A stretch of 21,283 nt of DNA. It comes from Bacteroidota bacterium (lineage in GTDB: Bacteria > Bacteroidota > Bacteroidia > Cytophagales > Cyclobacteriaceae). Shown piece after piece: positions 1 to 7,802 of this stretch (position 1 is the first letter of the stretch; every line of letters begins with the position of its first letter). Under the pieces are notes generated by a model that was not told where the DNA came from, did not search any database, and saw nothing but the letters and a program-made list of their open reading frames with translations. The position numbers and the translations under genes are program-made. The stretch is from contig QGUY01000032.1 of NCBI GenBank assembly GCA_003242315.1, forward strand, positions 1-21,283. The letters are read 5' to 3'.

Positions 1-532
1 GGAAATTTCTTAGCGCTGGGTGCAAGGCCCCCCCGCTTTTCGGGGTCACCCGCTTTCCGTTCTCGGTCGGAATGTGCGGCTTCATCGCCTGCCATACCTC
101 ATTGGACACCGTGATGCCATTGCCGTTGAGATCCATACTCAACGGAGTGACCACTTCGGCCTTCGTTCCAAATCCGATGGTCGCACCGATGGGTTGACCT
201 GCAAGCATGTGTGCGCCATCAAGTTCACCTGATATCACGCGGTCAAGAAGTACCTTCCAATTAGCTTGCGCTTCCAATCTGACGTACAACCCTTCCTCTT
301 CGAAGAAACCCTTCTCTTTGGCGATGGCCAATGGAGCCATGTCCGTGAGCTTAATGAAACCAAGCACCAGTTCAGGTTTCTCGATTACATCTCCGGAAGC
401 AGTTTGCGTTCCCGCAGCAGATGCCTCAGTTACCGGGGAAGATGTTCTCCCGCCACAGGCTGCAAATACCAGAATGGTGACGATGGCACTCGCCGTTGCC
501 ATGAGCCAATAGTGTGTAGTTGTAGATTTCAT
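1..532 (-). CDS. nrtA: NrtA/CmpA-type nitrate ABC transporter substrate-binding lipoprotein (3' end outside window)
   Basis: This is the N-terminal part (about 177 residues) of a periplasmic nitrate/nitrite-binding protein of the NrtA/CmpA family, which delivers nitrate to an ABC permease and ATPase. The ATG lies at 532-530 and its A, T, G overlap the stop of the upstream porin gene (ATGA), so translation is probably coupled. The product begins with a lipoprotein signal (hydrophobic segment ending LVFAAC, lipid-modified Cys26). Family-typical segments follow: LVLGFIKLTDMAPLAIAKEK, then GFFEEEGL, then GELDGAHMLAGQPIGATIGF, which match the ligand-binding lobe of NrtA. The frame stays open to base 2, and the last visible residues include GKRVTPKSGG. 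The nitrite reductase genes and nitrate-type sensor kinase nearby favour nitrate over bicarbonate (CmpA), cyanate or taurine as ligand. Permease and ATPase genes are expected left of the window. Confidence 0.88.
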   Translation of the reverse strand, partial: MKSTTTHYWLMATASAIVTILVFAACGGRTSSPVTEASAAGTQTASGDVIEKPELVLGFIKLTDMAPLAIAKEKGFFEEEGLYVRLEAQANWKVLLDRVISGELDGAHMLAGQPIGATIGFGTKAEVVTPLSMDLNGNGITVSNEVWQAMKPHIPTENGKRVTPKSGGALHPALRNF

Positions 533-1821
533 AGCTCGGCCTTGTCGTTTTTAGTGGTGAACAATGTAGGCTTGAAGCTGATCATTGCCCATCCCCAGGT
601 GGGGGTCTTTCCATCAGCGACACCTTTCACAAGTTCAAGCGAATCGGTTTGACGCATTGCAGACCAACCGACATTTAGCACCACGCCGGGTGCGACATTC
701 AGCACGTACACGAGATCGATCTCCGTTCCCAACACTGAAGAGAGACTTTCATTGGACTCGTTAACGATCTCCGACTGAGCAAAGAATTGATGGCCGTGTG
801 CCAACAACGATGACTTCTGCCCCGTCTTGAATTTTGCTCTGACAAACAAGTCGACCAATCCTTTGTTGCCGTGCGCATTCCCCACGTAGAAGTGATCCAT
901 GAAACCATAGAACTTGTGATGCGTGCCATAGAGCGGGTTAAATCCCTCATCCTTGCCCGAAGTGTCAGGCTTGTCGCCGGAAAGAAAATCAACACCTACG
1001 GATACGTTGTTCGGTCGATTGTTCCAAAACGTGGCATTCACACCAAACATGTATGCGCTGATATCGCGACCGGGAGCACTTTCCCCAATCTGATAATATC
1101 CATCATATTCCAGTCGCGTATTCCCAAGGCTTTTTGTACCGTAAAAGCCGAATGTTTGCGTGAAAGTTACTGATGAGTCTATCGGCGACTGTAGCCCATT
1201 GTTCAGCAGAAGCAACGACAGACCGGATTGCTTCCAGTCCTTATGCAACCAGGCATACTGCATCGTCTTGTAGTTGCCCGGGACATTGTAAAAGGTGCTG
1301 CTAAGCTTTGCCGGTTCGGGTGTGACTGCATCCTGGTTGAAGGCAACACCAACGTGAATGCGCATACCCTCACCGTTATATTCATACTTGATGAGATCGT
1401 GTGATCTGCCCTGTGCAGCCCAATCCAGGTTGCCCAGAATTCGCACATTGTCATAATCCAGTTCCATTCTGCCAACGGCGATCGAATGCGTCCCGTTAAA
1501 CTTGTAGGATGCCCAGGCCTCGTAAACATTTTGGAGGGAGGGATCTGACTTGTACACCTGCGAGACTGCTCCCCAGTTCCTTACATCCTGAAGAGATAGG
1601 CGTACATCAAATTTTTCTGAAACGAAGAACGCGTTCAGACGGGAACGCTGCTCAACAAAAAAAGCCGCGTCGGCGTCTTTGGGCAGCACAGTCTTGAACC
1701 CATTGCGGTATTCCGCTCTGGGTCTGATCTCTGCGGATAGTGTAAACTGAGCCATCACATGATGGCGCGTCACCACGCAAAAAAGGAGCAATAAGAGTGG
1801 TAAGCGGAATTTCTTATACAT
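529..1821 (-). CDS. Alginate-export-family outer membrane beta-barrel protein of the nitrate locus
   Basis: A 430-residue protein with a Sec signal peptide (MYKKFRLPLLLLLFCVV... ending at about MAQ25). It is followed by alternating aromatic/polar strands typical of an outer-membrane beta barrel, and resembles the alginate_export family (AlgE-like). Recognisable segments are EIRPRAEYRNGF near the start of the barrel, QRSRLNAFF, LQDVRNWG, and VGRMELDYDNVRILGNLDW. Proteins of this family often sit in Bacteroidota nitrate-assimilation operons just before the nitrate-binding protein. The inference is that it admits nitrate or nitrite across the outer membrane rather than alginate. Its stop overlaps the nrtA start by ATGA. 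The start at 1821 follows an AT-rich stretch without a clear Shine-Dalgarno, and it has a long leader containing a hairpin and TACGTA repeats. Substrate identity is inferred from context only. Confidence 0.82.
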   Translation of the reverse strand: MYKKFRLPLLLLLFCVVTRHHVMAQFTLSAEIRPRAEYRNGFKTVLPKDADAAFFVEQRSRLNAFFVSEKFDVRLSLQDVRNWGAVSQVYKSDPSLQNVYEAWASYKFNGTHSIAVGRMELDYDNVRILGNLDWAAQGRSHDLIKYEYNGEGMRIHVGVAFNQDAVTPEPAKLSSTFYNVPGNYKTMQYAWLHKDWKQSGLSLLLLNNGLQSPIDSSVTFTQTFGFYGTKSLGNTRLEYDGYYQIGESAPGRDISAYMFGVNATFWNNRPNNVSVGVDFLSGDKPDTSGKDEGFNPLYGTHHKFYGFMDHFYVGNAHGNKGLVDLFVRAKFKTGQKSSLLAHGHQFFAQSEIVNESNESLSSVLGTEIDLVYVLNVAPGVVLNVGWSAMRQTDSLELVKGVADGKTPTWGWAMISFKPTLFTTKNDKAEL

Positions 1822-1853
1822 AAATTTGGTGATTAGTGTAACAACCAGATTCT

Positions 1854-1891
1854 AGTCCCCTTGACAGAATTCACGGTTCTCAAAGGGGACT
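1854..1891. repeat. Strong hairpin in the leader of the porin-nrtA unit
   Basis: The arms AGTCCCCTTG (1854-1863) and CAAAGGGGACT (1881-1891) pair with one bulged base. The inner bases AGAAT (1866-1870) and GTTCT (1876-1880) can continue the stem around a TCACG loop. On the plus strand the stem is followed by TTTTTCTTTG, so it has terminator form in that direction, although no plus-strand gene precedes it. On the minus strand it lies about 33 nt before the porin start codon and has no U-tract, so there it would be a leader structure. Confidence 0.6.
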
Positions 1892-2023
1892 TTTTCTTTG
1901 CGGCGGGGTCAATGCCTTGCCTGACCTCCGGGGTATTTGTCAGGGTTTCGATTCAATCATAGGCTACGGGGTTGAAGGTTGACCAAACTGTCATTTCAGG
2001 AAAAGATGTTTCTAAGTAGTTAT

Positions 2024-2053
2024 TACGTAACAAGTATACGTAAGAATTACGTA
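2024..2053. promoter_or_regulatory. Triple TACGTA operator cluster upstream of the porin-nrtA unit
   Basis: Three exact copies of the palindrome TACGTA lie at 2024-2029, 2037-2042 and 2048-2053, spaced 13 and 11 bp, i.e. about one helical turn. They are in AT-rich DNA about 200 bp before the porin start. The same hexamer is clustered upstream of nirB, suggesting one regulator for both units. The likely binder is the NarL-type regulator encoded next door, whose family recognises TAC-starting heptamers; this is inference. Confidence 0.55.
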
Positions 2054-2075
2054 TTAATACTTAAAAAGTCACTTA

Positions 2076-2098
2076 AAATCTTCGAAAACGAAGGATTT
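2076..2098 (-). terminator. Possible weak terminator after the nirBD-sensor-regulator unit
   Basis: Read on the minus strand, AAATCCTTCG (2098-2089) and CGAAGATTT (2084-2076) form a stem around a TTTT loop with one bulge. The run TTTTT follows about 8 nt later (2069-2065). It lies about 110 nt after the stop of the response regulator. The low GC content and displaced T-run make it a weak candidate. Confidence 0.3.
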
Positions 2099-2206
2099 AT
2101 CGGGAAAATCGATTGCGAAAAAGACCAATTATCTAAGTAAGAGGTGATTCTCAGGAGGAGGCGGGCTGGCGGTGTGGAAGAAGGATGTAACGGGAGGGCC
2201 TGGCCT

Positions 2207-2866
2207 TCAGATGAGGTTTTCTTTCACGACCTTGTTTACCATATCGATCGCGTTGTTGACGCCGAGTTTTTTCATGATGTTGAAACGGTGGGTTTCAATG
2301 GTGCGAACGCTTTTGCCCAGCACATCGGCAATTTGTTTGTTTTGCTTTCCGTCGATAACGAGCCTGAGGATTTCCTTTTCTCTTCGGGTCAGGTGGTAGG
2401 GATCGCGCGGCATTGTCGTCGCACTCTTCGAGGGCTTGACATTGAGCAGGCGATTTGCCAGCACATTTGATACCGAGCCGCTGAAGTATTTGTTGCCCGC
2501 ACTGATTTGTTTAAGTGCACGGATAAATTCATTCTTGTCGGTGTCCTTAAGCAGATATCCGTAGGCACCCGCGTCAAGCGCCTGCAGCACGTACTCTTCA
2601 GAGTCGTGCATGGAAAGGATAACAGCCTTCGTATCTGGGGCGACTTCAGGCAGTTTGGCGGCAGCTTCCAGGCCTGTCATACCAGGCATGCGGATGTCGA
2701 GTACCAGGATATCGGGATGGAGTTGGCGTGCCACTTCGAGGGCCTCAGCGCCACTTCCGGCCTCGCCCACGACCCGGATGTCGGAATCGGACTCAAGCAT
2801 GGCTTTTATGCCATTGCGAACCAGCACATGATCATCGGCCAGTACGATATTGATGGTACCGTTCAT
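2207..2866 (-). CDS. NarL/FixJ-family response regulator
   Basis: A 219-residue two-component response regulator. The receiver domain spans about residues 5-120 with acidic pocket D11/D12, phospho-acceptor D57 (DILVLDIRMPG), and the conserved Lys in YGYLLKDTD. A LuxR/NarL helix-turn-helix covers about residues 155-215 (LTRREKEILRLV, then GKQNKQIADVLGKSVRTIET). It starts 2 nt after the kinase stop (TAA-CA-ATG), so the pair is surely co-expressed. Its position between nitrite reductase and nitrate-uptake genes, and its nitrate-P-box kinase partner, suggest it controls the locus in response to nitrate. The TACGTA clusters are its most likely binding sites. The gene is full length with all key residues present. 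The orthologous name is uncertain, so no symbol is given. Confidence 0.93.
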   Translation of the reverse strand: MNGTINIVLADDHVLVRNGIKAMLESDSDIRVVGEAGSGAEALEVARQLHPDILVLDIRMPGMTGLEAAAKLPEVAPDTKAVILSMHDSEEYVLQALDAGAYGYLLKDTDKNEFIRALKQISAGNKYFSGSVSNVLANRLLNVKPSKSATTMPRDPYHLTRREKEILRLVIDGKQNKQIADVLGKSVRTIETHRFNIMKKLGVNNAIDMVNKVVKENLI

Positions 2867-2868
2867 TG

Positions 2869-4719
2869 TTACGCTTCAACCGCGGCGGAATTCCGAAGGG
2901 GCACGGTAAGTCGCACGGTTGTACCTTCCCCCGGCGCCGACTTGATTTCAAGATTGCCGTTAATATACTCGGTTCTTTCGTACATATTAAAAAATCCGCG
3001 GCCGGAGTCGATATTGACGTCGCGTGCTTCCACTATTTTCTCGTCAAATCCACGGCCTTTGTCGCTAACGGTAATGACCAGGTCATTCTCGTCCTGCTTC
3101 AAAAGCACATCGATTTTTGGGGCGCCGGAATATTTTATGGCGTTGTTGATTGCTTCCTGAACGATCCGGAAAATGTTGTTTTCCACCTTTTGAGGGAGGC
3201 GGTATGTCATACTCCCCTCCGTTCGAAATTCCAGTACCGTGTCACTGAGTTTGCCGATCTCCTGGACGAACACATTGAGCGCGGCCTGTAAACCGTAGTC
3301 GCCCAGCACGGTAGGCTTAAGATTGAACGTCACCTTGCGGACTTCCTTAATAACATCCTTAATCCCTTGCTTGATTTCGGCGAGTTTCCGGGCATGGGTT
3401 TCTCCCGGAGCGCTGTCCATCGACTCAATCTGAAATTTCAGCGATGTGAGCATCTGGCCGATGCCATCGTGGATATCCATCGCTATGCGCTTGCGTTCCT
3501 CCTCCTGCCCTTCCAGGATCAGCACAGAACGGAATTTCTGCTGGTTGATCTTCTTTTCAACTTCCGCGCGGTTCTTTTGCCGCATCGTGCGCTCTGCATG
3601 CTTCTGTCGCGTGATGTCGGATCCCAACACAAACAACTCCTCTACCTCGTTGCTATCCCCATAGATCGGCACTATTGTGATCGCAACGGCCGTTTCGCGG
3701 TTCTCGGCGCCATTAAAGGTGACCTCGGTTTGAATCGTGCGTCCGTCTGACACCTGTTCGACTGCGTGATCCATCCAATCATCGCCAAGTCCTGAACCGG
3801 GAAACAGATCACACAAACGCATATCCGATTCGATGCTCCTGATGCCGCTCATCTCCGAAAAATTTTCAGCGATGAAAGTCACGTTTCCTCCACGGTCCGC
3901 CTTTGCATAAAGCTTGGGATTCTCAACGGGCTCATTCACCTGCGACAGCTGCTCGTACGACTTCTCCAACGAGCCATACAGCGCGCCAATTTCTTTTGTT
4001 AGCTGCCGGGCATTTTGCTCAGAATTGATAAGCTGGTTGATCGTCTTGTTTACCTGCTTAGCGGTTGGTCGGAATACAAATACGAGTTCCAAACCAATAA
4101 CCACGAGAGAAATCAACAGCAGGGTGTATTCGAGCCTGCTCAGCATTCTCACTTTGGCATGCGCTTCAGCATCGTATTGAAACACGATCCTATCCATGCC
4201 ACTGAGAAACGCAGCCTCACTAGTGATGATGCGTACAATATTTGGTTTCAGCGTTTGGTAATCAGCTTGCGGGTTGTTTCGGAGCGTTTCAGTGATTTCC
4301 CTTCCGCTCGCGTACATTGTCTCAAACGGGGCACTGGTGCTGTTGAACATTGCCACGATGGTTTCGCTATTGTTGCCCGGAAGACCCAGGCTATCGTTGC
4401 CATAGAGCAGGCCATCCTGCGACAACTTCCATAGGGCAAGGGCTGAGCTTAACTCTACGAGGATTTTACTTCTTGCTGTCGAATCCTGGTCGGGCGCCAA
4501 AAACAAAGCGGCCTTGCTGATGCGCTGACTGAGCATCCGCTGTCGTCCTGCAACATTGATCACGTGTGAATCGGTGAGTTGTGCGCGAAGATGGCGTTGA
4601 ATCAGAAATTGGCCCACTAGCAAGGAGCACGCGACCACACTCAACGCAATAACGTACAACAAACCCAGCCGGCTGAAGCGGTTGATACTATGTTGTGCGC
4701 CGTTGAATTTGAGGTTCAT
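2869..4719 (-). CDS. NarX-like membrane histidine kinase with nitrate P-box and PAS domain
   Basis: A 616-residue sensor kinase, taken from the ATG at 4719; an in-frame TTG at 4761 would add 14 residues and is less likely. TM1 is at about residues 18-40. The extracytoplasmic helical domain follows, opening with a P-box-like motif (D50 to R66: DSHVINVAGRQRMLSQR) as in the PilJ/NarX nitrate-sensing family. TM2 is at about 198-216. A short linker helix and a PAS-like domain (about 270-375, ending LGSDITRQKHAE) precede a HisKA_3 dimerisation helix with phospho-acceptor H417 (RIAMDIHDGIGQ). The ATPase domain has an N-box (VQEAINNAIKYSG) and G-box (DKGRGF). The P-box strongly suggests nitrate or nitrite as ligand. 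It lies 65 nt after nirD and 2 nt before the response regulator. Confidence 0.92.
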   Translation of the reverse strand: MNLKFNGAQHSINRFSRLGLLYVIALSVVACSLLVGQFLIQRHLRAQLTDSHVINVAGRQRMLSQRISKAALFLAPDQDSTARSKILVELSSALALWKLSQDGLLYGNDSLGLPGNNSETIVAMFNSTSAPFETMYASGREITETLRNNPQADYQTLKPNIVRIITSEAAFLSGMDRIVFQYDAEAHAKVRMLSRLEYTLLLISLVVIGLELVFVFRPTAKQVNKTINQLINSEQNARQLTKEIGALYGSLEKSYEQLSQVNEPVENPKLYAKADRGGNVTFIAENFSEMSGIRSIESDMRLCDLFPGSGLGDDWMDHAVEQVSDGRTIQTEVTFNGAENRETAVAITIVPIYGDSNEVEELFVLGSDITRQKHAERTMRQKNRAEVEKKINQQKFRSVLILEGQEEERKRIAMDIHDGIGQMLTSLKFQIESMDSAPGETHARKLAEIKQGIKDVIKEVRKVTFNLKPTVLGDYGLQAALNVFVQEIGKLSDTVLEFRTEGSMTYRLPQKVENNIFRIVQEAINNAIKYSGAPKIDVLLKQDENDLVITVSDKGRGFDEKIVEARDVNIDSGRGFFNMYERTEYINGNLEIKSAPGEGTTVRLTVPLRNSAAVEA

Positions 4720-4784
4720 GTACCGATCTAAAATTAGGCAAATTCCCGCCTTCGTCAGCAAAAAATCCGGACGAGGCGGTCAAC

Positions 4785-5156
4785 CTATTCGGGCACACCA
4801 ATGTAGACGAATCCGTCTTCGACCTTCACCGGGAACACGGCAATGCGGTCTTCTTCGGCATTGAGACATTGACCCGATCTGAGGGAGAAGGTTTTCTTGT
4901 GAAAGGGACAAGCCACCTTGGGTTCGCCTTCCTGTGAGCCGATCAAGCCCCTGGAAAGTACCATTTGCATCTTGTGAGGGCACTGATTCTGACATGCATA
5001 CCATTCATTGCGGCGTGTGAAATTGAATACAGCGATCTGAAGATTGCGATAGCGAACGCATGCACCTCCGTTTGGCGGGAAGTCGCTCACACGCGCGGCC
5101 CTGAACCATGTGGTAGCGGCGGCTGATTCGGATTGTATAGGTTTGATGGTCTCCAT
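4785..5156 (-). CDS. nirD: NADH-dependent nitrite reductase small subunit (Rieske-type NirD)
   Basis: A 123-residue cytoplasmic small subunit of assimilatory NAD(P)H nitrite reductase. The Rieske-like fold is visible: C59-P-H61 in NQCPHKMQM and C83-P-F-H86 in VACPFHKKTF supply the complete CxH...CxxH ligand set for a [2Fe-2S] cluster, followed by FSLRSGQCL and the closing strand DGFVYIGVPE. It starts 11 nt after the nirB stop, giving a tight nirBD pair. Some NirD proteins (e.g. the enterobacterial one) have lost the cluster ligands. Here they are intact, so the subunit may carry its own iron-sulfur centre. The length is normal for the family. Confidence 0.93.
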   Translation of the reverse strand: METIKPIQSESAAATTWFRAARVSDFPPNGGACVRYRNLQIAVFNFTRRNEWYACQNQCPHKMQMVLSRGLIGSQEGEPKVACPFHKKTFSLRSGQCLNAEEDRIAVFPVKVEDGFVYIGVPE

Positions 5157-5167
5157 TCAAATTGCCA

Positions 5168-7669
5168 TTAAGTGTTCTTGTCCCAGTCGACGGGGCATTT
5201 CTGCCCGCGCATCTCCACGAACTGTAGCGTATCGTCCGTCTCCTCGCTATTGACAAAATGCCGGTATTGTGCACGCAGATGCGGCGACTCAACAACTCGC
5301 TTCCATTCGCATTCATAGTTATCGATAAGCTCCTGCATCTCTTTTTCCAACGTCTCACCAAGTCCGAGCGAGTCATTGACGATGACATCCCTGAGGTAAT
5401 CCAGGCCACCTTCCATTTTGTTGAGCCAGGTGGCGGTACGTGTGAGAGGATCAGCTGTGCGGATGTAATACATTAGGAAGCGATCTATGAGCTTAATGCA
5501 CGTCTCCGTGTCGACATCCGCGACGAGAAGCCGGGCATGCTGAGGTCGAGCACCACCATTGCCGCATACATACAGGTTCCATCCTTTTTCTGTGGCAATG
5601 ATTCCAAAATCCTTTGACTGTGCTTCGGCGCACTCGCGTATACAACCTGATACGGCGCCTTTAATCTTATGCGGTGCACGAAGTCCCTTATAACGGTTTT
5701 CGATAAATATGGCGAATGAAACGGAGTCCTGAACGCCGTACCTGCACCATGTAGAGCCTACACAACTCTTGATGGTGCGCAGCGCCTTGCCGTATGCGTG
5801 ACCACTTTCAAACCCTTCAGCAATAAGCTCCTCCCATATGTCCGGAAGTTGGTCAACACGTGCGCCAAACATGTCAATGCGCTGACCTCCGGTGATTTTT
5901 GTATAGAGGTTATACTTTTTGGCAATGCGTCCGATGGCAATCAGTTTGGCAGGTGTGATCTCTCCACCTGGAATACGAGGCACAACGGAATATGTACCAC
6001 CGCGCTGGATGTTTGCTAAAAACCTGTCGTTTGTATCCTGAATGGTTGCGTGTTCTGGAACGGGTTCATTCCAGGCGCTGGCTAAAATGGAGGCGACGGC
6101 AGGTTTACAGATCTCACAACCGTCGCCCTTCCCGTGTGAGTCGAGCAGGTCATCAAATGTCCTGGCGCCAGTCACGCGCACAATATCATACAACTCCTGG
6201 CGTGTATAGTCGAAGTGTTCGCAGAGCGATTTCTTTACGGTATGTCCAAGAGATTCCAGCGTTAACTTGATCAGGTCGTTGACCAGCGGCGCGCAGCCGG
6301 CGCATCCGGTACATGCCCGCGTCGCTTTTTTGATGTCTTCAATCTTTGTAGCACCGTGTTCCGTCACCTGGCCGACAATGTCGGCCTTGGTGACGTTCTC
6401 ACAGGAGCATATCTGTGCGGTGTCGGGTAAATCTCCTATGCCGCTGCCTTTCTTTTCCGGCGCGCCGCCAATGCCTATAAGCGTCTCGGGGTTTTCAGGG
6501 AGCGGCATGCGGTTGATCACCATCTGATGCAGCAGGTTGTAGGCAGATGCGTCGCCCACGAGGATGCCGCCGATCAGATGCTTGCCATCTTCCGATATAT
6601 TGATTCGCTTGTATATTCCTTTTCGGGTATCCCTGAAAGCGATGGGAACACTGCCTGGAGTCTCGGCAAATGGATCACCAAAGCTGGCTACGTCAATACC
6701 AATAAGCTTTAGCTTTGTCGACATGTCGAAACCGCGAAACGATCGCGACATGTCGCCATTGAGTTGTCGCACCACCACTTCGGCCATTTCATAGCCGGGC
6801 GCAACCAGGCCATACACCATGTTGTTGTGCGAAGCACATTCGCCAATGGCGAAAATGGAAGCGTCATCCGTGCGCATGTAGTCGTCAACAACGACGCCTC
6901 CGCGCGCAGCAACACGCAAGCCACACGCGCGGGCAAGTTCATCCCGCGGTCGAATGCCCGCTGATATGACAAGCATGTCAACAGCGAGGCGGCTACCATC
7001 GCTAAATATTAATCCCTCCAGCTTTCCATTGCCCTCGATAGCCTGCGTGTTTTTTCCTGTGTGAATGTGCAGCCCGAGTTGCTGAAGCTTCATCTTAAGA
7101 ATGTCTGCTCCTGCATCATCCACCTGTCTCGGCATGAGCCGCGGCGCGAATTCAACGACATGAGTCTCAAGTCCCAGGTCGACAAGCGCTTTCGCTGCTT
7201 CCAATCCAAGCAATCCCCCGCCCATGACTGCGCCGCGGGACACTTTCTTACTGTAGGCTTCGATGTGGTGCAAATCTTCTATGGTACGATACACGAAGAC
7301 ACCGTGGCGCTCTGTGCCTTCCATTGAAGGAACAAAGGCCGCCGATCCTGTGGCAAGAACGAGGACATCATAGCGATCGGTACGACCGTTATGTGTGTGG
7401 ATGATTTTTTGATTGCGGTCGATCTCGATTACCAATTCACCCGTGTGGAGTTCAATGTTATTCTCCTCATACCAGGATCGCGGCGCCATCAAGAGATTGT
7501 CGGCAGTGATCCCGCGGAAATAATCGCTGAGGTGAACGCGGTCGTAAGCCGGACGTGGCTCCTCGCCATACACAATAATTTCAAATTCCGACCTTGCCGC
7601 ACTGCTCCGCAGTTTTTCGCAGAAACGGTAGCCAACCATCCCGTTACCGACTACAATAATTCGCCGCAT
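5168..7669 (-). CDS. nirB: NADH-dependent assimilatory nitrite reductase large subunit NirB
   Basis: An 833-residue enzyme reducing nitrite to ammonium (six electrons from NAD(P)H) in the cytoplasm. Domains in order are an FAD-binding site (GNGMVG, residues 8-13), an NAD-binding site (GGGLLGLE, about 150-157), and a BFD-like [2Fe-2S] domain with C421/C423 and C453/C456 (CSCENVTKAD, CTGCAGC). A further Cys pair is at C518/C521. The nitrite/sulfite reductase ferredoxin-like and catalytic repeats carry the siroheme/[4Fe-4S] ligands C636-X5-C642 (SCVGSTWCRYG) and C676-X3-C680 (GCIRECAEAQ). All key residues are present and the length is typical. It is the first gene of the minus-strand operon. Its upstream region carries four TACGTA palindromes, one of them in the leader. 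Siroheme synthesis genes are not in this window. Confidence 0.96.
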   Translation of the reverse strand: MRRIIVVGNGMVGYRFCEKLRSSAARSEFEIIVYGEEPRPAYDRVHLSDYFRGITADNLLMAPRSWYEENNIELHTGELVIEIDRNQKIIHTHNGRTDRYDVLVLATGSAAFVPSMEGTERHGVFVYRTIEDLHHIEAYSKKVSRGAVMGGGLLGLEAAKALVDLGLETHVVEFAPRLMPRQVDDAGADILKMKLQQLGLHIHTGKNTQAIEGNGKLEGLIFSDGSRLAVDMLVISAGIRPRDELARACGLRVAARGGVVVDDYMRTDDASIFAIGECASHNNMVYGLVAPGYEMAEVVVRQLNGDMSRSFRGFDMSTKLKLIGIDVASFGDPFAETPGSVPIAFRDTRKGIYKRINISEDGKHLIGGILVGDASAYNLLHQMVINRMPLPENPETLIGIGGAPEKKGSGIGDLPDTAQICSCENVTKADIVGQVTEHGATKIEDIKKATRACTGCAGCAPLVNDLIKLTLESLGHTVKKSLCEHFDYTRQELYDIVRVTGARTFDDLLDSHGKGDGCEICKPAVASILASAWNEPVPEHATIQDTNDRFLANIQRGGTYSVVPRIPGGEITPAKLIAIGRIAKKYNLYTKITGGQRIDMFGARVDQLPDIWEELIAEGFESGHAYGKALRTIKSCVGSTWCRYGVQDSVSFAIFIENRYKGLRAPHKIKGAVSGCIRECAEAQSKDFGIIATEKGWNLYVCGNGGARPQHARLLVADVDTETCIKLIDRFLMYYIRTADPLTRTATWLNKMEGGLDYLRDVIVNDSLGLGETLEKEMQELIDNYECEWKRVVESPHLRAQYRHFVNSEETDDTLQFVEMRGQKCPVDWDKNT

Positions 7670-7679
7670 TCCGTATAAT

Positions 7680-7760
7680 TACGTATCACTGGTTAGTAAA
7701 CAACAGTAAAAATACGTAACTAGTACAGATATGCAAGGACAAAATACGTAATTTTACGTA
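7680..7760. promoter_or_regulatory. Four-copy TACGTA operator region upstream of nirB
   Basis: Exact TACGTA palindromes lie at 7680-7685, 7713-7718, 7745-7750 and 7755-7760. A near-copy TACGTT follows at 7761, overlapping into TTACGTATACG. The spacings of about 33, 32 and 10 bp correspond to whole helical turns. The copy nearest nirB is 11 bp before its ATG, so it would lie in the leader or overlap the start of transcription. The shared hexamer with the porin-nrtA promoter implies co-regulation. Confidence 0.6.
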
Positions 7761-7802
7761 TACGTTTGCGGGCTTGAGCCACACTCCTTAGTATATAGAT
7801 TT

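Noticed and set aside
1854..1960. ANTAR/NasR-type two-hairpin antitermination leader
   Set aside because: On the minus strand no terminator U-tract follows the hairpin, and the required paired hexaloops are not seen; no ANTAR regulator is encoded in the window.
1980..1993. TGAC-N6-GTCA dyad as a CRP/FNR-type site
   Set aside because: The half-sites and spacing do not match the FNR or HcpR consensus well, and one short dyad is expected by chance.
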